From Candidatus Saccharicenans sp. (lineage in GTDB: Bacteria; Acidobacteriota; Aminicenantia; Aminicenantales; Saccharicenantaceae): 64,000 nt of DNA. The stretch is from assembly GCA_030018265.1 (NCBI GenBank), contig JASEFX010000007.1:26452-90451 (forward strand). Direction: 5' to 3'. Each line of letters begins with the position of its first letter. The stretch's first letter is position 1. Made by a program: the position numbers and the translations under genes. Below the pieces are notes generated by a model, which was not told where the DNA came from, made no database searches, and saw only the letters and a list, made by a program, of their open reading frames with translations. This document shows positions 20,444 through 30,820 of this stretch, piece by piece.

Positions 20444-21868
20444 TTGATGGAATGGATTATATTCGTTATTCTCTGTCTGCTTCTGTGGCTTTTGCCGCTC
20501 CCTTTTGGCGGAAATGTTGAATGGGCTGTCCTGGTTCTGGAAGTAACCGTCTGGGTTTTATTCCTGGCTTATATAGCCGTTCTATCGCGCAGTAAATCTG
20601 AAGTCGGCGCCAGAGCAAGATCACCTGTTGAGCGGGCGGTCTTGTGGCTGGCAATCCTTTTTTTTCTAACAGGGGGGCTTCAGCTCATTCCGCTGCCGGA
20701 AGGTCTCGTCGGAACGATATCTCCTGCGGCACACTCCTGGCGTCAATCCCTGGTAATTGTCGGTCTTTTTCAGCCGGGAAAGTTCGGGCTTCAGACATTG
20801 TCTTTGTCCCCGTGGGCCAGCGCTTACGAATTGATCAGATATCTAACGTACGGAGCGTTTGTGTTTCTCCTGGCCAGGACTCTTAACAGCCGTGCCAGGA
20901 TCACAGTGCTGACGGTTACTCTGATCAGTGCTGGGGTTTTTCAATCCCTGTACGGACTCTCGGAATTTTTTGGCGGCACCAACCGGATCTTCACCTGGGT
21001 TAACAAATATTATTCGGGCAGCGCTTTTGGAACGTTCGTCAACCGCGACCATTATTCTGCCTTTTTAGAAATGCTTTTCCCCTTGAGTCTGGGTTATTTC
21101 CTGGTGCGTTCAGAGTTTTTTTCACTGCGGCCCGGCCTTAACTGGAGACAGAAATTAGCCCGCTTCGGTCAGGAACACGTGCAAAAGTCCCTGCTGTTCA
21201 TCATACCGCCGCTGATAATTGGACTCGGTCTGTTTTTCTCACGCTGCCGTTCAGGAATCATTATCTTCATCGTCATCTTTTTTGTAACCCTGATCATGCT
21301 TTCTGTGTCAGCTGAATCGGAAAGACCTGGAACAGAAAAGAAACTCGTGCGGGTAGTGGTGCTGGTGGTGCTGCTGGCGGTGGTTCTGGTCGGGATAGAT
21401 CCGATTCTGGAGAGATTCACGCGGGAAGGTTTTATCGATAAAAGCAGGCTGCTTTTCTATCGCCATACTCTTGACCTGATTGCAGATTATCCTCTGGTGG
21501 GATGCGGACTCGGGACTTATGCTCAGGCCATTAATTATTATTTACCCGGAGACCCGGGAGTCATTGTCAGTCATGCCCACAACGATTATCTGGAAATGCT
21601 GGCTGAGTCCGGACTGATCGGCGGTTTATCGTTAATCATAGCCGGCTTCCTGGCGTTTTCCCTGTCTTTAAGAAAATGGTTGAGATGCCGGAATCCACTC
21701 GCCAAGGGAGTTGGCCTGGGAGCGCTGATGGGGGTACTGGCGATATTTCTGCACAGCCTGACGGATTTCAGTCTCAGAATGCCCGGGAATGCCCTTGTCT
21801 GGTTGAGTCTTATGGTTCTGGCGATAAAAACTCCTGCCGTCCTGGAAAAAGAGGAGGGGCAGCCATGA
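20444..21868 (+). CDS. O-antigen ligase/polymerase (Wzy/WaaL-like) family membrane protein
   Basis: Polytopic; FGTFVNRDHYSAFLEMLFPLSLGYFL and PLVGCGLGTYAQAINYYLPGDPGVIVSHAHNDYLEMLAESGLIGG. Confidence 0.85.
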   Translation: MMEWIIFVILCLLLWLLPLPFGGNVEWAVLVLEVTVWVLFLAYIAVLSRSKSEVGARARSPVERAVLWLAILFFLTGGLQLIPLPEGLVGTISPAAHSWRQSLVIVGLFQPGKFGLQTLSLSPWASAYELIRYLTYGAFVFLLARTLNSRARITVLTVTLISAGVFQSLYGLSEFFGGTNRIFTWVNKYYSGSAFGTFVNRDHYSAFLEMLFPLSLGYFLVRSEFFSLRPGLNWRQKLARFGQEHVQKSLLFIIPPLIIGLGLFFSRCRSGIIIFIVIFFVTLIMLSVSAESERPGTEKKLVRVVVLVVLLAVVLVGIDPILERFTREGFIDKSRLLFYRHTLDLIADYPLVGCGLGTYAQAINYYLPGDPGVIVSHAHNDYLEMLAESGLIGGLSLIIAGFLAFSLSLRKWLRCRNPLAKGVGLGALMGVLAIFLHSLTDFSLRMPGNALVWLSLMVLAIKTPAVLEKEEGQP

Positions 21869-22554
21869 AAGGGCAGAATGACGCCCGCCGGATCATGCAG
21901 AAAATTGCCACAGTTCTGGCGATGGCTGGCGGTTTACTGGCTCTGACCGCTTCCGTTTTTTTATACTGCGGGTACTGGCATTATTACCGCTATCAGGAAG
22001 CCATCAGAAATGTTAGAAGTCTGGAGCGGGAATATCCAGCCCTGGAAAAAAGATTGCGGGCGGTGGTGAACTGTTATCCTCTGTCTGTTTTTTACTACGA
22101 ACTCGGCCGGTTGCATCTTCGCCGGGCGATGGCTGAAGTTGAGTTTTACCAGGCGCAAAACAGCGATATTTATTTAGATAAAGCCCGGGAAGCCCTGCTG
22201 CGGGCGGTGGAGGGGAATCCCCTTGACCACAGCTTTTTATGGGAATTGAGCAAGGTTTATTTTCTCTACAATTATCCGATTATGACCTATGCTGAGAAGG
22301 GACGTCTGATCTGCCGGGAGGCGCTGAGGCGCTATCCTTACAATGAATTTCTCTTCCTCAACATCGCGCTGATCTTTTTTGAGCAGTGGCCGCTTCTCGA
22401 ACAATCGGAGAAGGAATGGCTTGCCGAAAGCCTGAAACGGATGATCGGCGCCGATCCACGTTTCATCGACCGCCTGAGAAATCGCTGGCGTCAGAGTTAC
22501 CGGGAAACGCGGACACTGGACGCCAGGCTGGCCGAGCTCAAACTCAGCCCTTGA
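21865..22554 (+). CDS. Hypothetical membrane-anchored TPR-like protein
   Basis: ATG overlaps the preceding stop by 4 nt; N-terminal TM followed by helical repeat-like sequence. Confidence 0.6.
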   Translation: MKGQNDARRIMQKIATVLAMAGGLLALTASVFLYCGYWHYYRYQEAIRNVRSLEREYPALEKRLRAVVNCYPLSVFYYELGRLHLRRAMAEVEFYQAQNSDIYLDKAREALLRAVEGNPLDHSFLWELSKVYFLYNYPIMTYAEKGRLICREALRRYPYNEFLFLNIALIFFEQWPLLEQSEKEWLAESLKRMIGADPRFIDRLRNRWRQSYRETRTLDARLAELKLSP

Positions 22555-22596
22555 GCGGTCGGCCTGTTATTTTAACTTTATGTGAACGGAGGGGAG

Positions 22597-23775
22597 ATGA
22601 AAGAAAGTAAGAATTCAGGATATCTCAGGAAAATATCAGCTGTTATTTTTTTGTCTTTAATCATTTTCCCGGTTCTGGCTGGTGGCATTCTGATGCCTCA
22701 ATCATCCGCCGCTGATGAAACGCGTTACCTGAGGTTTGCACGCGGAATTAACCTGCCATTCTGGTTCTGGCTGAACAGCGGAGAGCTTCAGCCTCTGGAG
22801 AAACGTTTTTCTGAAGACGACCTGGCGCTCATCCGCCAGCTTGGCTTTACTTACGTCCGGGTGCCAGTGGATATGGCTAACATATATGACCCAGAACGGA
22901 ACGATCTGCTGCATCCAGCGGCCATGGAGCTCCTGCTTTCAGGGCTCAAAAAAATAATTTCCACCGGTCTCGCCGTAAATTTTGACCTGCACAGCATTTC
23001 TCAGAAAACCGGGGGATCTGATTATTCGGGCCCGCTTGGGAAGGACCCGGAATTTACCGAAAAGTTTTTTGTTTTCTGGGAAAACCTGGCCGTGAAGCTG
23101 TCTGTTTTTGACCCGGAGTGGCTGATCGTGGAACCGATGAATGAACCCGTATTTCTTGGAGAGGAACACCGCTGGCCGCCGATCCAGAAAGAACTTATCG
23201 CCCGGATAAGGGCTAAGTTGCCGCGGCATACCATCCTGGCCACAGGAGCTTTCTGGTCCAACCTTTCAACCCTGCTGGCGCTCGAGCCGCTGGATGACCC
23301 CAAAATCTGGTATTGTTTTCATTTTTATGAACCTCACATTTTCACCCATCAGGGCGCCCACTGGAGTTCGGAGCTGGTGAAGAAAGTGAGAAAAGTGCCG
23401 TATCCTTCTTCGCCGGAAGCAGTGAAGGAAGCGATGGCCCTGGTGCAGGAGGAAAACCTTAAAAAGGCTCTTAAAACCTATGGAGAGGAGAGATGGGATG
23501 CTGCCAGAATAGAGGAAAGAATCCGCCAGGCTGCCGATTGGGCCTCAAGACATCGCGTACGGCTGATCTGCAATGAGTTCGGGGCTTACCGCATCTACTG
23601 CCCTCCGGCGGCGCGCGTTGCCTGGGTTCGCGATGTCAGGTCGGCTCTGGAAAAGTACGGGATCAGCTGGGCGATGTGGGAGTTTGACGGAAGCTTCGGG
23701 CTGGTATACCGGAGGGGGAATAAAGTGATTCCCGACAGAAAACTGGCGCAAGCTCTGGGGTTGAACATTAAGTAG
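22597..23775 (+). CDS. Secreted glycoside hydrolase family 5-like (cellulase superfamily) protein
   Basis: Signal peptide; RGINLPFWFW, GFTYVRVPVDM, NFDLHS, VEPMNEP (acid/base Glu), CNEFGAYR (nucleophile Glu). Confidence 0.85.
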   Translation: MKESKNSGYLRKISAVIFLSLIIFPVLAGGILMPQSSAADETRYLRFARGINLPFWFWLNSGELQPLEKRFSEDDLALIRQLGFTYVRVPVDMANIYDPERNDLLHPAAMELLLSGLKKIISTGLAVNFDLHSISQKTGGSDYSGPLGKDPEFTEKFFVFWENLAVKLSVFDPEWLIVEPMNEPVFLGEEHRWPPIQKELIARIRAKLPRHTILATGAFWSNLSTLLALEPLDDPKIWYCFHFYEPHIFTHQGAHWSSELVKKVRKVPYPSSPEAVKEAMALVQEENLKKALKTYGEERWDAARIEERIRQAADWASRHRVRLICNEFGAYRIYCPPAARVAWVRDVRSALEKYGISWAMWEFDGSFGLVYRRGNKVIPDRKLAQALGLNIK

Positions 23776-23779
23776 GATT

Positions 23780-24223
23780 TCAGCCAGGAAAATTATTTTT
23801 ATACTTTGACTGGATTCGGGCAAACTGTTCTTTTATTTCACGCGGCAAGCTCGATCCTGAAATTCGTGGGCCAAGCCTGAAACGGTAAATTTCTTTAAGA
23901 TAATGTTCAACCTGTTCGGTTTTCTTAAGGTTGTAAGCCGAGAGAGTTAGATAAACAAAGGCGGCACCGAGGAGGTCCGGTTCGTCCAGCAGGCCGAAGG
24001 CAGCGATTTTTAAACATTCAAAAGCTTCTTCAAAATTACCCCGGTTAAAAGCTTCGATTCCTTCTTCGTAAAGGTTAAGGTAAAAGGGGTCAATCTTTTT
24101 TGATCCGTCTGGCAGTTGCTGAGCTTTGAGGGGGATATTAAACAATAAGAGGCAAATGAACAGGGTTGACAGAAGAGGAGAGGCCGGAATCAGATACTCT
24201 TTCACCTTCGCCAGGCCGGACAT
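23780..24223 (-). CDS. Hypothetical exported TPR-like protein
   Basis: Signal-like N-terminus; EEGIEAFNRGNFEEAFECLKIAAFGL...FVYLTLSAYNLKKTEQVEHYLKE. Confidence 0.55.
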   Translation of the reverse strand: MSGLAKVKEYLIPASPLLSTLFICLLLFNIPLKAQQLPDGSKKIDPFYLNLYEEGIEAFNRGNFEEAFECLKIAAFGLLDEPDLLGAAFVYLTLSAYNLKKTEQVEHYLKEIYRFRLGPRISGSSLPREIKEQFARIQSKYKNNFPG

Positions 24224-24475
24224 TTCCTTTTCTCCCGATTAAAATTAAACAAATTTTAATCCATTTTTGGCTTTCAGGCAAGTCCCGGAGCAAGGCCAAT
24301 TCATGCGCCTTACAAACCCTGGTTGAAAGCCTTTCTCAGGTTTGCATCTGAACGCGGCTTTCTGTGCCAGAAAAGCCCTTTTATTGTGAAAGATATCCAG
24401 AGCAAGGTAAATGCAGCTCCCTGTGCTTACCTCCAGGCCGGGGATTAATTAATGCAGCGATGCGAGTATAATTTT

Positions 24476-24505
24476 TTGTCGTATGGCGTAATGCCAGCAT
24501 ATAAT
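24476..24505 (+). promoter_or_regulatory. Candidate promoter of the F0 ATP synthase genes
   Basis: TTGTCG - 18 nt - TATAAT, 20 nt upstream of the TTG start at 24526. Confidence 0.4.
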
Positions 24506-24525
24506 AAATCTAAGAGGAAACAAAG

Positions 24526-24780
24526 TTGAGAAGACCGTTGCTTAACGATTTCCGGAAGTTAGCCGAGATCTCCTCGCTGGTTTTGATCCTGCCCTCTTCT
24601 ATAGCCGTTGGCCTGGCCATCGGTTACCTGCTCGATCGCTGGCTTAAAACCGAGCCCTGGATGCTGCTGATCTGGCTTATATTCGGAGTAGCCTCCGGGC
24701 TGCTCAACCTATTCAGGGGTATAAAGCGGTATCTGCGGGAAATTGAGGAGAAGGGAGATCGCTCCCGGCGGTCGGATTGA
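24526..24780 (+). CDS. AtpZ/AtpI family protein
   Basis: Two-TM protein ISSLVLILPSSIAVGLAIGYLLDRWLKTEPWMLLIWLIFGVASGLLNLFRGIKRY typical of AtpZ; TTG start. Confidence 0.8.
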   Translation: MRRPLLNDFRKLAEISSLVLILPSSIAVGLAIGYLLDRWLKTEPWMLLIWLIFGVASGLLNLFRGIKRYLREIEEKGDRSRRSD

Positions 24781-24820
24781 ATATCCTTAAAGATGTCTGT
24801 AAAATCTTTTGAGGCAGAAA

Positions 24821-25210
24821 ATGAATAATCACGGGCTGGAAAAATCCATAAGACGGGTGCCGCTGGAAACGCTGATACTTGGAGTGATTTCTGGAGCAGC
24901 TGCTTTCTTTTTGTTTGAACCAGCTTCAGGAGTACTCGTCCTGGCCGGGGCGATTCTGTCCAGTCTGGGTTTTATATCTGTTAAATCTTTTGTTGACAGG
25001 TATTTATATTCGAAATCACACCGCCTCCGCCGCCGGGCGCTGATTTTTTACGCGGTGAGGCTATTGTTGATTTGCCTTATTTTTTTAATTATAATCATAT
25101 TCTTCAAGACCAGGATATTAGCTCTGGCTGCAGGTTTTTCTCTTATAGTAATCTCAATTATTCTGGAGGTGGTCAGGAATCTGGCCAGCTTGAAGCTATG
25201 GAAGGCTTAG
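24821..25210 (+). CDS. ATP synthase subunit I-like membrane protein
   Basis: Four hydrophobic segments, located between atpZ-like and subunit a genes. Confidence 0.6.
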   Translation: MNNHGLEKSIRRVPLETLILGVISGAAAFFLFEPASGVLVLAGAILSSLGFISVKSFVDRYLYSKSHRLRRRALIFYAVRLLLICLIFLIIIIFFKTRILALAAGFSLIVISIILEVVRNLASLKLWKA

Positions 25211-25944
25211 AACACAGTCTGCCGATAGTGGATTTTTTTAATTTCGTCCTTGGACGTCCGCTGGCCGCGCTGCTGGGGCTTCTGGGCTTTCAGGTTAAGG
25301 ATCCGAAGCATCTTCTACCCGATTATCTGGTGATGGCCCTGCTTGTGGTCATAATCCTGTCAGTGCTGCTTTCTCTGGCCGGGCGCCGGGTCAAACTTGT
25401 TCCCGATAAAATGCAGGCGATGCTGGAAAGCCTGCTTGACTTTTTTGAAGGACTGATACTTGATACCATAGGAGAGCCCGGAAAAAAATATCTGCCGCTG
25501 GTGGCCACGGTCGGCCTTTTTATAATGACTTCCAACCTGCTGGGCCTGATTCCGGGCTTCATGTCTCCGACCAGCAAGTTGAACGTTACTCTGGCCTGCG
25601 CCCTGGTGGTCTGGCTTTACTATCACTGGCAGGGCATCAAAAGCCAGGGGCTTCTCGGTTATCTTAAACATTTCACCGGACCGAATCCGTTTCTGGCTCC
25701 GCTTCTGCTGCCGATTGAAATTATCAGCCATTTTTCCCGGCCGGTTTCCCTGTCAATGCGTCTTTTTGGAAATATTTTCTCAGAAGAGCTACTGATTCTG
25801 ATTATCGCTTCGATCATTCCTTTTTTCCTTCCGCTGCCTTTCATGGCCATAGCCATTTTCACTTCTGTAATTCAGGCCTACGTTTTTGTCCTGCTTACTT
25901 GCATTTATATAGCGGGGGCGATAGCCCACGAGGAAGAACATTAA
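25198..25944 (+). CDS. atpB: F0F1 ATP synthase subunit a
   Basis: LLPIEIISHFSRPVSLSMRLFGNIFSEELLI contains the essential Arg region; C-terminal IQAYVFVLLTCIYIAGAIAHEEEH. Confidence 0.94.
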   Translation: MEGLEHSLPIVDFFNFVLGRPLAALLGLLGFQVKDPKHLLPDYLVMALLVVIILSVLLSLAGRRVKLVPDKMQAMLESLLDFFEGLILDTIGEPGKKYLPLVATVGLFIMTSNLLGLIPGFMSPTSKLNVTLACALVVWLYYHWQGIKSQGLLGYLKHFTGPNPFLAPLLLPIEIISHFSRPVSLSMRLFGNIFSEELLILIIASIIPFFLPLPFMAIAIFTSVIQAYVFVLLTCIYIAGAIAHEEEH

Positions 25945-25962
25945 TGAAAAGGAGTGTTTGAG

Positions 25963-26298
25963 ATGTCCAAGAATAGTAAGGTTATCGGTCTTCTGGTTTT
26001 TATTCTGGCTCTTACTCTTGTTCCGTTGAACGCTCAGACGGTGGATCCCACCAGAGCCAGCCTGTTTAAACTTTCGATTATTGTTGGTGCTGGTGTGATT
26101 ACCTTAGCGGTCATCGCCGGCGCCTTCGGACAGGCCAAGGCTATTTCTTCAGCCTGCGAGAGCATCTCCCGCAACCCTGCAGCCGGCCAGTACATCAGAG
26201 GAATATTGATTTTTGGACTGGTGTTGATTGAAACTCTGGTTATATACGCTCTGCTGATCACCATCATAATTCTCATGGTCAAGTGGGGTGCTTATTGA
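25963..26298 (+). CDS. atpE: F0F1 ATP synthase subunit c (with N-terminal signal-like extension)
   Basis: AGAFGQAKAISSACESISRNPAAGQYIRGILIFGLVLIETLVIYALLI is the c-subunit hairpin. Confidence 0.93.
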   Translation: MSKNSKVIGLLVFILALTLVPLNAQTVDPTRASLFKLSIIVGAGVITLAVIAGAFGQAKAISSACESISRNPAAGQYIRGILIFGLVLIETLVIYALLITIIILMVKWGAY

Positions 26299-26324
26299 AA
26301 ACCTCGGAGCCTTCAAAAAAATAG

Positions 26325-27239
26325 ATGGCTCGCCACTGGCTTAAAATACTGGCTGCTTCCTTCAGGCGGTTCAACGAAGATCGCTGCTGGACAGCCTCGA
26401 TCGTTATATCCTATTTTTCTTTGCTCTGCCTGGTGCCTCTGGTTGCCCTTTTCTATTATCTTGGCGTCAGGATTCTGGGAAACTCAGAGGTTATCGTCCG
26501 CAGTCTGAACATTTTTACCGAAGAGTTTTTCGCCAGGATGGATCCACTGTTTTTCAAGAGGCTGCAGGCGCTCGGCAGCAACATCTCCAACCTCGGCTGG
26601 TTCGGCCTGCTCGGGTCGCTGGTGGCTGCTTCCTTTCTTTTTTCCAACCTGATTTCCGCCATCAATCAGATATTCAGGGTGAAGCACAAGAGGTCATTCT
26701 TCTACAACCGGCTGATTGAGTACATGGTTATGATAGTTATCGGAGTGATCCTGCTGATTTCTATTTCCATTACCGGACTCTGGATTGGGCTTCAGAAATT
26801 TCTGAGTGAAAAGCACATACTTTCAGAATACATCAATCCCCGCTGGATAACTGTGGTGAATAATTTTTTCTTTCAATATCTCCTTCCTTACGGACTGACT
26901 TTTCTTTTTCTATTTATCCTTTACAAGTGTATCCCGGAAACCAGAGTGCATACCCGAAGCGCTCTCCTGGGGGCGGCCGTAGCCGCTTTTTTCTGGGAAC
27001 TATTTAAGAGGGGATTTGCCTTTTATGTGGTCCATATTTCAGCTGTCGGCATCGTGCTGTCGAAAATAATGGCCGGCACGCTGACCTCGGTGATCTTTTT
27101 CCTGCTGTGGATCTCTTCTTCCCTGATTATCCTTCTCTGGGGAGCCGAGCTGGCAGCCGTGGTTAACGACCATCTTGAAGCCCGGCTGGCTGCAGCCGGG
27201 AAAGAAAAAGAGGTTTCCACCGGCGAGGTTCAGGCCTGA
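26325..27239 (+). CDS. YihY/BrkB family inner-membrane protein
   Basis: [24 protein letters not shown]...[33 protein letters not shown]...[15 protein letters not shown]. Confidence 0.88.
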   Translation: MARHWLKILAASFRRFNEDRCWTASIVISYFSLLCLVPLVALFYYLGVRILGNSEVIVRSLNIFTEEFFARMDPLFFKRLQALGSNISNLGWFGLLGSLVAASFLFSNLISAINQIFRVKHKRSFFYNRLIEYMVMIVIGVILLISISITGLWIGLQKFLSEKHILSEYINPRWITVVNNFFFQYLLPYGLTFLFLFILYKCIPETRVHTRSALLGAAVAAFFWELFKRGFAFYVVHISAVGIVLSKIMAGTLTSVIFFLLWISSSLIILLWGAELAAVVNDHLEARLAAAGKEKEVSTGEVQA

Positions 27240-27565
27240 GCCAGATGGCGGGAAATAAATTGTATCAGCTGGTTTTTCGGCAGCGCTCCGATGACTGAAT
27301 CCACCGGCTGCCCGTTTTTGAAAATAATCAGGGTCGGGATGCTCATAATCTGATAGCGCGAGGAGACAGCCGGGTTTTCGTCAACGTTGACCTTGACCAC
27401 TTTCAGTTGATGACGGTAAGTTTCTGCTATTTCCTCTATTGCCGGTGCCACCATCAGACAGGGTCCGCACCAGGGAGCCCAGAAATCAACCAGAACAGGA
27501 AGGTTAGAATTTAGAACTTCCTCCTGAAATGTGGCGTCAGTGGCTTCCACCACGTTTTTGCTCAT
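27230..27565 (-). CDS. trxA: Thioredoxin
   Basis: [25 protein letters not shown] with WCGPC active site. Confidence 0.96.
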   Translation of the reverse strand: MSKNVVEATDATFQEEVLNSNLPVLVDFWAPWCGPCLMVAPAIEEIAETYRHQLKVVKVNVDENPAVSSRYQIMSIPTLIIFKNGQPVDSVIGALPKNQLIQFISRHLAQA

Positions 27566-29031
27566 TATGTTCCTCCAGTATGTAAGCTTATGGCCTTCTG
27601 GTAAAGAAGCCTGTATTTTCCTACCAGTCTGGACCAGGAATTATCAACCTGCAAACAGTTTCTTTGAAGTTTCTGCCAGATTTCCGGCTGCGAAAAAATT
27701 TCCAGAGCCTGGCCAGCACTCCGCTGCAGAGCTTCCTCAGAATAATCTTCAAAAACAAAGCCGGTGCCGGTGCCGTTTTCAGGGTCGAAAGGCTGTACCG
27801 ATTCTCTGAGACCACCCGTGGCTCGCACCACCGGCACGGTGGCATAACGCAAGCCGTGCATTACGGTGAGACCGCAGGGCTCTTCCAGAGAAGGCATCAG
27901 CAGAAAATCAGCTCCGGCAATCACCTGATGATAGAGGCTGGCGGTATATTCGGGACGGAAGCCGAACCGTCCGGGGTAGCGTTTCTGCATTTCGGCCAGC
28001 GCCTGTTCATATTTTTCTTCTCCCTGACCGGCAATTATCAGCTGAAATCCCCGGTCCAGCAAAGATTCTGTGGAATTTATGACCAGCTCTATGCCTTTCA
28101 GTCTGGTAAGATAACCTACCATGGCCAGCACGGGCAGGCGGCTATCCACTTCGAGTCGGAAGATTTTCTGAAGATGTCTCTTGCAGACCGCTTTGCCTGA
28201 AAGATCTTCCGGACTGAAATTCGCCGGCAGATAGGAATCGCGAGCCGGATTCCATTCCTCGTCGTCGATCCCGTTTCTCAGACTGTAAAGTGGCTTACTC
28301 CTTCTGGAAAAGAAAGAGCAGATTTCGCGGTGGTTGCTGAGCACTTCGTCGCGGTAGCTCCGGCTGACCGTGTTGACCACGTCAGCAAAAAGTATGCCGG
28401 CTTTGAGAAAGCTGAATTTCCCTTTGAAGGCCAGCTGGTGTGAGTTAAGATAGTTCCAGTCGAGCCCTGTCAGACTGAGCGATTCTGCCGGGAATTCTCC
28501 CTGATAACTGAAGTTATGGATAGTAAGAACGCAGGCCGTGCTGTTAAGAGATTTTTTCTTATGGAACACTGACTTCAGCAGCATCGGCACGAGGCTTGAG
28601 GCCCAGTTGTGGCAGTGGAGCACATCGAACTTCATCCGTCTGGAGGCGAGAAACTCGCACACTGCCCGGTTGAAAAAGATAAAACGCTCATCGTTGTCAG
28701 GATAATCTCCCTGGGGAGAGCCGTAGATGTAATCGCGGTGGAAATACTTCGGCTGGTCTATCAGGTAAATAGTGTATCCGGATGAATCCGAACGCCAGAT
28801 GGCCGCGGGAAGTTTTTTGTCGCCGATTGGCACCTGAAGGTCTTCCACCAGCAGTTCTCGTTTCAACGAATCTATCTCCGGGCGGCGGTAGCTCGGCAGG
28901 AATACGCTGACCTGGTTACCAGACCTGGCCAGAAACCGGGCGAGGCCGGCGACAGCCTCGGCCAGTTCTCCGGACCTGGCCAGCGGGGAGAGTTCCGGAG
29001 TGATCAAAGCGATTTTCAGCCTGCCCTTCAT
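27565..29031 (-). CDS. glgA: Glycogen/starch synthase (GT5)
   Basis: [93 protein letters not shown]. Confidence 0.92.
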   Translation of the reverse strand: MKGRLKIALITPELSPLARSGELAEAVAGLARFLARSGNQVSVFLPSYRRPEIDSLKRELLVEDLQVPIGDKKLPAAIWRSDSSGYTIYLIDQPKYFHRDYIYGSPQGDYPDNDERFIFFNRAVCEFLASRRMKFDVLHCHNWASSLVPMLLKSVFHKKKSLNSTACVLTIHNFSYQGEFPAESLSLTGLDWNYLNSHQLAFKGKFSFLKAGILFADVVNTVSRSYRDEVLSNHREICSFFSRRSKPLYSLRNGIDDEEWNPARDSYLPANFSPEDLSGKAVCKRHLQKIFRLEVDSRLPVLAMVGYLTRLKGIELVINSTESLLDRGFQLIIAGQGEEKYEQALAEMQKRYPGRFGFRPEYTASLYHQVIAGADFLLMPSLEEPCGLTVMHGLRYATVPVVRATGGLRESVQPFDPENGTGTGFVFEDYSEEALQRSAGQALEIFSQPEIWQKLQRNCLQVDNSWSRLVGKYRLLYQKAISLHTGGT

Positions 29032-29172
29032 AAGAAAAAATGATAGCTGGCCGGAAGAAAAAAATCAATCTGCTGTAGTCCCTGAAGCTGTAGCCGGAAG
29101 TGACATTTCCCCAGGCATAAGAAAAGCGATTTTTTCTGGCGGCGAATACCGGAAGTGGTTTTTTGTGTCCGC

Positions 29173-30030
29173 TCACTCGGCCCAGCCGAGTTTTTCCTTC
29201 ACCAGCTGGTAATAACTGCGCCAGGGGGATGTTACCAGTTTGAGGGTCAGGCTGGATTTTCTAACGGAGATGATGGCGTTTTTAGGTATGACTTCTCCCC
29301 GCTGTCCGTCTATGGTAAGGTAGACCTTTTCTTCCTGAGTCAGCAGTTTTATGCTTATCTTGGAAGAGGCGGGCACCAGCAGCGGCCGGAACGACAGGGT
29401 GTGGGGACAGATCGGCGTCAGGATGATCGAGTCGATAGCTGGATGAACGATCGGTCCACCGGCTGAAAGAGAATAGGCAGTCGAGCCGGTGGGGCTCGAT
29501 ATGATGAGGCCATCCCCTTTCAACCTGGTCACTTCTTTGCCATCTATATAAATCATCAGCTCTATCATTCGTGCCAGCGCTGCTTTGTTCAGAACCACAT
29601 CGTTGAGACATATGTCCTGAATATTCTGGTAGCTGATTTCGAGTAGAGTGCGCGCGCTGATAAATCCATTTCTGTCATTGAGGAAAGCATCCATGACCGG
29701 AAGAGCTTCGGCCACAGGGATTTCGGTTAAAAACCCCAGTCTTCCCAGGTTAATGCCGATGACGGGAATTCCCGCCCGGGCCGCCTGCGGGGCGATGCTC
29801 AGCAGAGTCCCGTCTCCGCCAAGAACTACCAGCGCCTGGCAGTTTTCCGGAACCTGATGACGTTCGGGACCGCCCTCCAGACCGAGTTTTTCCGCTGCGA
29901 TTTTTTCCAGAACTGGTTCTATCTCCCGCGCCTTCAGGAAGGCAATTATTTCCTTCAGTATACTTTCAATTCCATGAGCGTGAGGTTTAATGATAATGCC
30001 CACCCTTTTAATTTTTTTCTCTGCGCTCAT
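29173..30030 (-). CDS. nadK: NAD kinase
   Basis: VVLGGDGTLLSIAPQAARAGIPVIGINLGRLGFLTE; GDGLIISSPTGSTAYSLSAGGPIVHP. Confidence 0.96.
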   Translation of the reverse strand: MSAEKKIKRVGIIIKPHAHGIESILKEIIAFLKAREIEPVLEKIAAEKLGLEGGPERHQVPENCQALVVLGGDGTLLSIAPQAARAGIPVIGINLGRLGFLTEIPVAEALPVMDAFLNDRNGFISARTLLEISYQNIQDICLNDVVLNKAALARMIELMIYIDGKEVTRLKGDGLIISSPTGSTAYSLSAGGPIVHPAIDSIILTPICPHTLSFRPLLVPASSKISIKLLTQEEKVYLTIDGQRGEVIPKNAIISVRKSSLTLKLVTSPWRSYYQLVKEKLGWAE

Positions 30031-30808
30031 CTTCGACTGTCTCCTGAATCTTTCTTTTTAATTCTTCCTGGCTCCAGCTCTCCGAGTTAATTCCCAGCCA
30101 GGCTAAAAATTCCTGGTTTCCTTTCTGTCCGACTGTCTCGCAGGCCAGAAGTCCCTTCACCGCAAAACCTGTCTGCAGACAGCCGGTCAGCACTTTTTCC
30201 AGAACTTCCCGGTGAATCCGGCTGTCCCTGATTATACCTTTTTTCCCTACCTGATGGCGACCGGCTTCAAACTGGGGCTTGATCAGCACAAGCAGGTCCC
30301 CCGAATCCATAACTCTGCGCACAGCGGGAAGTATCTTAAGGACAGAAATGAAAGAAACATCAACGGTGACTATATCCGGTTTTTCCGGCAGGTCCTCAGG
30401 TTGCAGATACCGGGCATTTTTCTCTATCGTTATGACCCTCTGGTCCTGAAGCAGCTTCCAGTCGAGCTGTTTAATGTTAACATCCAGAGCATACACGCGG
30501 CGAGCTCCGGCCTGAAGCAGGCAGTCGGTAAAACCTCCGGTCGAGCAGCCAATATCCAGAGCTATTTTATCTCTGACTTCAATACCGAAGTGCTTGAGAC
30601 CCTGTTCGAGTTTGGTTCCTGCCCGGCTGACATAGGGCAGGGGGCTGAGGATGGAAATTTCTGCTTCAGGAGAAACCAGCTGGCCGGGTTTGCAGGCGGG
30701 GCAGCTGTCGACCAGGACCTGACCGGCCAGGATTAGCGCCTGAGCCTTTTCCCGGCTGGGAGCCAGGCTCCGCTGAAGAAGCAGCTGGTCCAGACGAATC
30801 TTTTTCAT
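30008..30808 (-). CDS. tlyA: TlyA-family rRNA methyltransferase (S4 + RrmJ-like)
   Basis: S4 N-terminus RLDQLLLQRSLAPSREKAQALILAGQVLVD; ALDIGCSTGGFTDCLLQAGARRVYALDV. Confidence 0.93.
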   Translation of the reverse strand: MKKIRLDQLLLQRSLAPSREKAQALILAGQVLVDSCPACKPGQLVSPEAEISILSPLPYVSRAGTKLEQGLKHFGIEVRDKIALDIGCSTGGFTDCLLQAGARRVYALDVNIKQLDWKLLQDQRVITIEKNARYLQPEDLPEKPDIVTVDVSFISVLKILPAVRRVMDSGDLLVLIKPQFEAGRHQVGKKGIIRDSRIHREVLEKVLTGCLQTGFAVKGLLACETVGQKGNQEFLAWLGINSESWSQEELKRKIQETVEDERREKN

Positions 30809-30820
30809 CCCGGTCGAAAA

